From Berberis thunbergii (Eukaryota > Streptophyta > Magnoliopsida > Ranunculales > Berberidaceae): a stretch of DNA of 64,000 nucleotides. Location: contig QNQO01008303.1 in NCBI GenBank assembly GCA_003290165.1, positions 248,001-312,000 of the forward strand, in the 5' to 3' direction. A program made the translations under genes and the position numbers. Positions 57,899-64,000 of the stretch are shown one piece after another (within the stretch, counting starts at the first letter, position 1; every line of letters begins with the position of its first letter). The notes under the pieces were generated by a model. That model saw only the letters and a list, made by a program, of their open reading frames with translations. It was not told the origin of the DNA and did not search any database.

Positions 57899-59755
57899 AC
57901 AAACCCCTGTTGGACATGTTCTAACTCGACTTCTCTTATCGAACTCAAGTCAGATTTTAAATCGCTGAAATGAAACAAATGTCACATTTTTTAGTCAAAA
58001 TTGGCTTGGATGTCTAGCTAAAGCCTAAAGCTAATAAACAAAACAAGTGACAACATCAAAATGGTTTATTGGTTACCTATAATTAGATGCACTAAACAAA
58101 CAAATGATTTCCAGTAAGAGGCATTCCTCAAGCCTAAACAAAAACAATACTAAACAATTAGCAAATTTACCTTGCATTTTGAAATGTTTGACAAATTTTG
58201 TAAACTGAGGACAGGGATGTTGTTCAGACATGTATCTTGAATTGCACATAAAGATAAATAGTGTTGATCATTACAATAACTGTAATGGACATTCATAGGG
58301 TTTTGACAAGAAATGTTCGTTACAATAAAGATTGTATTAGTCATTTCATTATGTCATTTTTATACTTAATCAAACAAATAAATGACTTAAACCATTGTAA
58401 TGGTCACTACAATTACAGTGGCCAAACTCATTACCTTGAGTAACCAAAACACTCTTATGATATTGAAACTCGGATTGTTGGACACGAATAATATGAGCAT
58501 CTCAAGGCTCTAATAGAAGAAGCTAAAGTAAATTATGTACCAAGCCCTCTGGAGAGGTAACAAAAAGTACACGAAGTATACTCCAAAACAAAAGAGGTAA
58601 TTAACTTACCAATGTTAGTGATTCATGAAATGAGTAAAACCATGTAGCTCTCTCCTCTGAAGATGTGTCACACTTGATTTTTTTTAATTAATATAAAAGG
58701 TCCTTAAAACCATGTTTGCTTTAAAAAATAATAATAATAATAATAAATAAAATAAAAAATAGAAACTTAATTCCTCAAAATCTTCGTATTGATGTTTGGG
58801 CCTCAAGTAATTTGGTTTAACCAAGCAAGCGTTTGGTGTTCCACAATTTAGGTAGTTAAAGTCCTAGTTCTCAAAAGAAATAAAGTCAAAATAAAGAAAA
58901 TGGAAAAAATATTTTCAATAGCATTTCATGTATGTACCAAGTATTGTGATTTCGTTTTTTGAGTTAATTTTGATATTTTGATTTTAAGAAATATTTCGAT
59001 GTATAAAGAAAAAGAAAAAAAATCGAGAATACATGAAATATATATAATGAATTTCGAGAGTATATTAAATATGTGAAAAAATAAGATGTAAGTAAATAAA
59101 TGTATTAAATACATTAAATGAAACCAAAATACCTATAATTAGAAAATCAATAGGTAGTTTAAAAAATCAATATATAAGTAGAAGAAGTGATAATTAGAAA
59201 ATTAGGGAGTCAAGAAACAAAATGTTCAAAAAATGTAATTTTTACTAGCTGGTTTTGTAAAATTTACGAAAAAACCTTATATTTTTCGAAAAAATATAAT
59301 TTTTTCTTTCGCCATTATTCCTTTCCTAATTTAAAAAAACGAAAATTAAATGTGGCCAAATTTGATGTAATTTCGTGAAATCACAATCCTTAGTATGTAC
59401 AACACACGTATATATATATATTAGGTGTTTGACAAAGAAAGATTATCTTGGTAGAATATATGACATGAATTGATTAATCTAACAATCCGAGCAATCAATC
59501 CTCAACTCATGGCGCGTCATTAGACCTTGGTCAAACCAATAAGGCCTGCTAGGAACAAACTTGAGCAACCGAAGCTCACCTCAGTAATTCAGGCTCAATG
59601 TGGGTGATTGGGAGAGCTTCAACAATTGAAGCTTGATAAAAGAAAAGATGTGACTAATGATGGGGACCTAGGCACAACCAAACAATTCATGGATCATTCC
59701 TAAAACCTGCAAAAACAGGCAATCTTATTGTGAAATAATACGAGGAACAAATGAC

Positions 59756-59900
59756 AATTCAATACCAAGACATCACGGTCAATCGACAATAAGTTGTATT
59801 TCGCCAATTCAAGATCAAGACATCGCGATATCGAGTCATATTTCGCCAATTCAATATCAAGACATTGCGATCAATTGACAATAAGTCGTATTTCACTGAA
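59756..59900. repeat. 42-50 bp tandem repeat, three units
   Basis: The unit CAATTCAATACCAAGACATC...GTATTTCGC begins at about 59756, 59805 and 59847. The middle unit is shorter. Confidence 0.85.
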
Positions 59901-60254
59901 GGCATGCGAAGTCATGAGCCAGATAAACTAGTAGAACAAATGAATGACATACAATAGTGGAAGCAATCCCAAGTAACTGTTAGAATTATTTTCAAATAAA
60001 ATGGTGAAGTTTTGGTGAGGATTGGATATGGAAAGCTTTAATCTCATATCAAGTAAACAATTAGGAATCACTTGGTATATATACATAGACTTGAGTATGG
60101 GCTTTGATACACTAAAAGGAAATGGAATGGGCTAAGTGGGTGACAGTGCGCTGTCGTGCGCGCGTGGGCGCAATGTGGATCTAATGTTACATGTGGGGAT
60201 GTATGGGATCAGGGGGGATCAATAGATGCATCTCCTCACAAGGTGCAATCTGGG

Positions 60255-60645
60255 ACGTCCATCTGATTATTCAGAGAATCTAACGGTCTATAGTCAACCA
60301 GGAGAAGTGCGATCTGGAGCGTCCGTCCATTTCCAACAAGGAAGAGTTGTGACCCAAAGCTCACTAATTTGGGTTATCATTAATAAATAACTCAATTCCA
60401 AGCAATTCCAGAGAATTCAAGTCAATTCCATATCACGTCCATTTGATCCTTCAAAGGATCTAACAGTCTGTAGTCAACCAGGAGAGGTGCAATCTGGAGC
60501 GTCCGTCCATCTGATCCAACGATCATAATCCAACAAGGAAGGGTTGTGACCCAAAGCTCACTAATTCGGGTTATCATTAATAAATAACTAAATTCCAAGC
60601 AATTTCATTCCAGAGAATTCAAGTCAATTCCATATTCTTCAATCA
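60255..60645. repeat. 180-bp tandem duplication
   Basis: ACGTCCATCTGATTATTCAG with TAGTCAACCAGGAGAAGTGC at 60255 recurs as ACGTCCATTTGATCCTTCAA with TAGTCAACCAGGAGAGGTGC at 60435. Both continue into GACCCAAAGCTCACTAATT. Confidence 0.85.
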
Positions 60646-61981
60646 ATTCTAAATCCGAGAATTAGAACAACTTCATTCCAGGGTTGTGCAAGTGTTCCAG
60701 GAATTTTCTTCCATCCTTCTTACTGGTATCCAGGGATTACCACATTCCATACAAGTATGGCCAGTTCCTGATCTGGTGTCTTTGATCGACCCGTCTTTCA
60801 AATGGTCGTTCTTCGTCAAATACAGTTGCAGTTCGACAAACAAAGTTACCGTTGTATCTTGAAGGAATTTCGCCGGTAACCCATTGTATTATCCAAGTGG
60901 TGGGGGTGAATTAAGCCTTAAGGAAAGAAACTAAGTGCCTCGGTGCTCCATCTACATCATCCAACAAGTTGTATGGTTTACCAACAATAACTTGTTGGGA
61001 ATATAACAAAGTTTTCATATCGATTCAACAATTTTGCAAGATACATCATTTCGTTGGACCTACCGACAGACAGACGATTCAGAATAGTTATAGAGAGTGG
61101 TTGGGACCAAGGATTGTGATTTTATTTTTTGAGGTAATTTCGGTAAGTTGATTTTAAAAAAAAAAAGTATTTCTATTTATATAAAAAAAACTTAAAAATT
61201 TCGGTTGTTATTTTAAAGTTATTAATATAAGGGGAAAATAGAAGGGAAAATAAAAGAAATCGAGATAGGAGGAGAGACACCGGCAATGGAACGTTTGGGA
61301 CAAGATTGGGAGGGAGAGAGGGACGTGCGAGGATAGGGTTTGTTCTCGCTTCAATTGACTAAAAATTTTGCCAAAAAGTTTGGAAACATGTTGGAAAATC
61401 CTTTTTATTGGTATTGTCTCTTAGCAGGTTAAAAATGGACGATGGCATCAAATAAAGGAATTGATGGTGTCAAAAAGTCGGGGCCTTAGGAGAAACATGG
61501 GAATGCGATGTCCTCTAACTATCGATGATCAATAGGATGTTTCTGATCAATCTATCATCAAGCTCAATGCATTCGCTAGACTGAACTTTGGACACATTGA
61601 AATAATTTCTTCTTATTATTACCTGGATCATGTTAAGGTTTGGTAGAGTAGGGTACCTACAACTTTAGGATTTAGGAACATAGAAAGCCAAATATGTTAC
61701 TCTCCAATCCGTGTTAAAGGAAGATTTGAGTAGAACTTAGCAGGAAACTGTTGGAAATTTTGTATTTCCAATTTTATTGAATTAGTAAATCGTGTGTTAT
61801 GTAAACTCACTACATAAGGTCCTTTACATGAGTCTTTGACCAACAGTTGTGTTGGTTCAATTGTGTCTTCTAAGAACATGTATGTAATGTTTCATTTGTC
61901 ATAAGTAGAATCTCAAATTGGCCATTTGAGAGATCCAAAATATTAACAATTGATCATTACAACAACAACCTAGCACTCAGA

Positions 61982-62383
61982 AGAAGAGTTTACAATCAAA
62001 TCAAACAAGTTATTTCTTGTTCATCTCAAAGTCAAATTTTATTTCTATTCGCCTGAGTTTCTATCCTAAAGTGCATTAGGAACAGAGACGAATCTGTTGT
62101 ATCTTGGGAGACTAACGACCATCAATGTTGTTTCGTGACGGGTCGAATATTGTCTTAAGGACATTGCATTAAGCAAGCCTCAGAAAAAGAGTTTACAATC
62201 AACTCAAACATGTTTTTTCTTGTTCATCTTAAAGTCAATTTTTATTTCTATCCTGAATTTATATCCTAAAATTCATTAGAAACATAGACGAATCTGTTGT
62301 ATCTTGGGAGACTAACGACCATCAATGTTGCACCGAGACGGGTCGAATATTGTCTCAAGGACATTGCATTAAGCAAGCCTCAG
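61982..62383. repeat. 200-bp tandem duplication upstream of a Copia gag
   Basis: AAGAGTTTACAATCAA through GCATTAAGCAAGCCTCAG occurs at about 61982-62188 and 62184-62383 with several substitutions (TGTTTCGTGACGG versus TGCACCGAGACGG). It probably lies in the LTR or leader of the element whose gag begins at 62995. Confidence 0.85.
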
Positions 62384-62465
62384 CTCATTGTTACTGTTAC
62401 AGATTGTTTTCCAATAATCTTAAGACAATATTAATATAATTTGTATAAGTATCATATTTTCATAC

Positions 62466-62690
62466 AACTCTAGCCAAACATATCCAAAGTACTAAAAACT
62501 CTGGTCAAATCGAAAGTCTAGAACTTTGGTCAATACATGTTTAGTTTTCAGACTTTGAGTCTGTGTTGTACACTTTACGTAGCCATACATATCCAAAGCA
62601 CTAAAACTTTGGTCAAATCCAAAGTCCACACTTTGGTCAAAAACATATTGGCTTACAGACTTCGAGTCTGTGTCATCTACTGTTTAGTAC
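62466..62690. repeat. 110-bp tandem duplication upstream of a Copia gag
   Basis: ACATATCCAAAGTACTAAAA through CAGACTTTGAGTCTGTGT occurs twice, at about 62477 and 62586, with small differences. An LTR start may be TGTTGGAAATTTTG at 61749, but its end could not be fixed. Confidence 0.8.
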
Positions 62691-62994
62691 AGTAAAATTT
62701 TATTTCTGCAAATTTGTTTTGTGCAGTACGTGTTTTTATTTTTACAATTAATTTAAACATACTGTTTTGAACAATAAGTGTTAGAGTTTATTTATTTTGG
62801 AACTCTATCAATATTACTATTTTTATTATAATAATTTGTACAAATTAGATACACAGTTTAAATTAATGAACTCTAATTAAAATATGTTTTTTACAGTACT
62901 TAGTCTAATTAAATTTTCTGTGTGACAGAATAAGATTTATTTGTATTATTAGTAAGAACAAATAAATTGTGTTTTCTGTATATCAAACAAAAAT

Positions 62995-64000
62995 ATGGGA
63001 GATAAAAACGAAACCAGTTTAATAGCTGGGGTGACATCTTGAGTCACTAAAGTTTTTGCTCATGATAGGCTAGAAAAATTCAAATGAATTGATTTTAAAA
63101 CATGGCAAAGCAAGATGTTGTTTCACCTAACAACATTAGGTTTGGCAAAATTTCTTACCGAGGACAAACCAAAGCCAAAAGATGGAGAAACCCAAGAGAG
63201 CCACAATGAAGTGTTCCTCGCAATTGAAGCTTGGAGGCATTCTGACTTCCTGTGCCGTAACTACGTGCTAAATTTGTTCGATGAAGTTTTGTACAAAGTT
63301 TATAGTACTATAAACAACGCTAAGGAACTGTGGGGTGCATTGGAAAATAAGTACAAAACGGAGGATGCTGGCCTAAAGAAATTTGTCGTCAATAAGTTTA
63401 AGGATTATAAAATGACTGATGCTAAAACTGTCGTTCTCCATATCTAAGAAATTCAAATTTTCATTCATGAAATGCAGGCTGAAGGCCATGTCATCAGCGA
63501 ATTTTTTCAGGTTGCTGCTATTATTGGGAAACTCCCTCTCAATTGGAAAGATTTCAAACACTATCTGAAACACAAGCATAAGGAGATGGGTCTTGAATTC
63601 TTGATCATCCGCATAAAAATTAAGGAAGACAACTGAGGAACAAACAAACGCACGCCATTTGAAACAAAGGCGCGTGTTATCGAGAGTTCAAAGCAGCAAA
63701 AGAACTCTCACAAAAGGAAGCATTCTTTGAATAATGGGGGAAGTAACGTAAACCCCAAAAGCCATCATACTTTAAAAGGTTCAAGGGCTCTTGCTATGTT
63801 TGTGGCAAGAAGGGGCATCTTGCGAAGGATTGCAGAAATCGCAAGGATGAAGACAACGAAAGGCAGTATTCTCGAACAAATTTATCAGAAGCTCTTGCAT
63901 GTCTTATCGAAAGGTTACACATTATAATTAATGTATCTGAGGTTAACCTCGTTAATCATCCTTGCACATGGTGGCTTGATTTTGGTGCCGCCTGCCATAT
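62995..64000 (+). pseudogene. Copia gag and protease, decayed, cut by window edge
   Basis: From ATG 62995 the frame has TGA stops at 63040 and 63085, then encodes the Copia gag core (KMLFYLTTLGLAKFL, LWGALENKYKTEDA). It stops at 63445 and continues in shifted frames (GKLPLNWKDFKHYLKHKHKE). A CCHC knuckle (CYVCGKKGHLAKDC) is at about 63792-63833 and the protease start WWLDFGAACH is at the right edge, where the active DSGA has become DFGA. The rest of pol lies beyond the window. Confidence 0.88.

Larger units (their letters stand above)
56706..58242. repeat. Tandem duplication unit 2, with a 455-bp deletion
   Basis: Starts CAATTGCTACCCCTATGCAT right after unit 1 and ends near ATGTATCTTGAATT at 58242. 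It matches unit 1 at very high identity but lacks the part equivalent to about 55854-56308, joining CTCATCTTCT to ACCTCTCTCACTGG. Confidence 0.9.
58243..61748. other. Gene-free AT-rich region with tandem repeats
   Basis: No coding sequence was recognised. Near 58265-58440 GTAATGG/CCATTAC-type motifs occur in both orientations, possibly an old MITE. Tandem repeats at 59756 and 60255 are listed separately. Confidence 0.5.

Overview
The window is 64 kb of AT-rich nuclear DNA from a flowering plant, most likely a eudicot. It has multi-exon genes with GT-AG introns, plant-only families (clade A PP2C, MES17-like methylesterase, ALP1-like Harbinger-derived protein) and dense plant transposons (Copia, LINE, Helitron, Mutator-type MITEs, solo LTR). 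No bacterial, organellar or CRISPR feature was seen. I could not identify the species.

Layout. (1) 1-8.7 kb, plus strand: a complete HAB1-type protein phosphatase 2C, the ABA co-receptor type, in four coding exons. Its 6-kb third intron holds a 5'-truncated LINE and a head-to-head pair of Copia LTR fragments. (2) 10.0-11.9 kb, minus strand: an intronless proline-rich membrane protein with a C-terminal DUF761-like motif, convergent with the phosphatase. (3) 12.2-15.8 kb: no gene, but five inverted-repeat elements, three of them copies of one palindromic MITE family. (4) 16.1-21.5 kb, plus: a complete six-exon LYAR-type zinc-finger gene with a hAT-like insertion in its 3.9-kb intron. (5) 23.2-25.6 kb, minus: the 3' exons of a 60S ribosomal protein L18a-like membrane protein. 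Its terminal exon is tandemly duplicated and its N-terminal exons are unresolved. (6) 26-33 kb: two tandem Helitron-like elements, LINE remnants and an LTR fragment with a primer binding site. (7) 33.7-36.5 kb, minus: a four-exon MES17-like methylesterase. A 3.6-kb tandem duplication starting in its intron 1 copied only promoter and first exon, so a second first exon lies at 39.8-40.2 kb. A decayed Copia element is inserted 45 bp upstream of the second copy's TATA box. (8) 48.2-50.3 kb: a 2.07-kb solo LTR. (9) 52.0-53.6 kb, minus: an ALP1-like gene, well conserved but broken by three one-base frameshifts. (10) 54.3-58.2 kb: palindromic MITEs, most of them inside a 2-kb tandem duplication. (11) 58.2-64 kb: tandem repeats, then the gag and protease start of a decayed Copia element that runs off the right edge.

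The genes do not form a pathway. The clearest themes are tandem duplication of gene ends (first exon of the methylesterase, last exon of the L18a-like gene) and a MITE family of Mutator type whose 9-bp target duplications can be read directly, once against an empty site in a neighbouring repeat. All coordinates were read by eye; no database or alignment was run.
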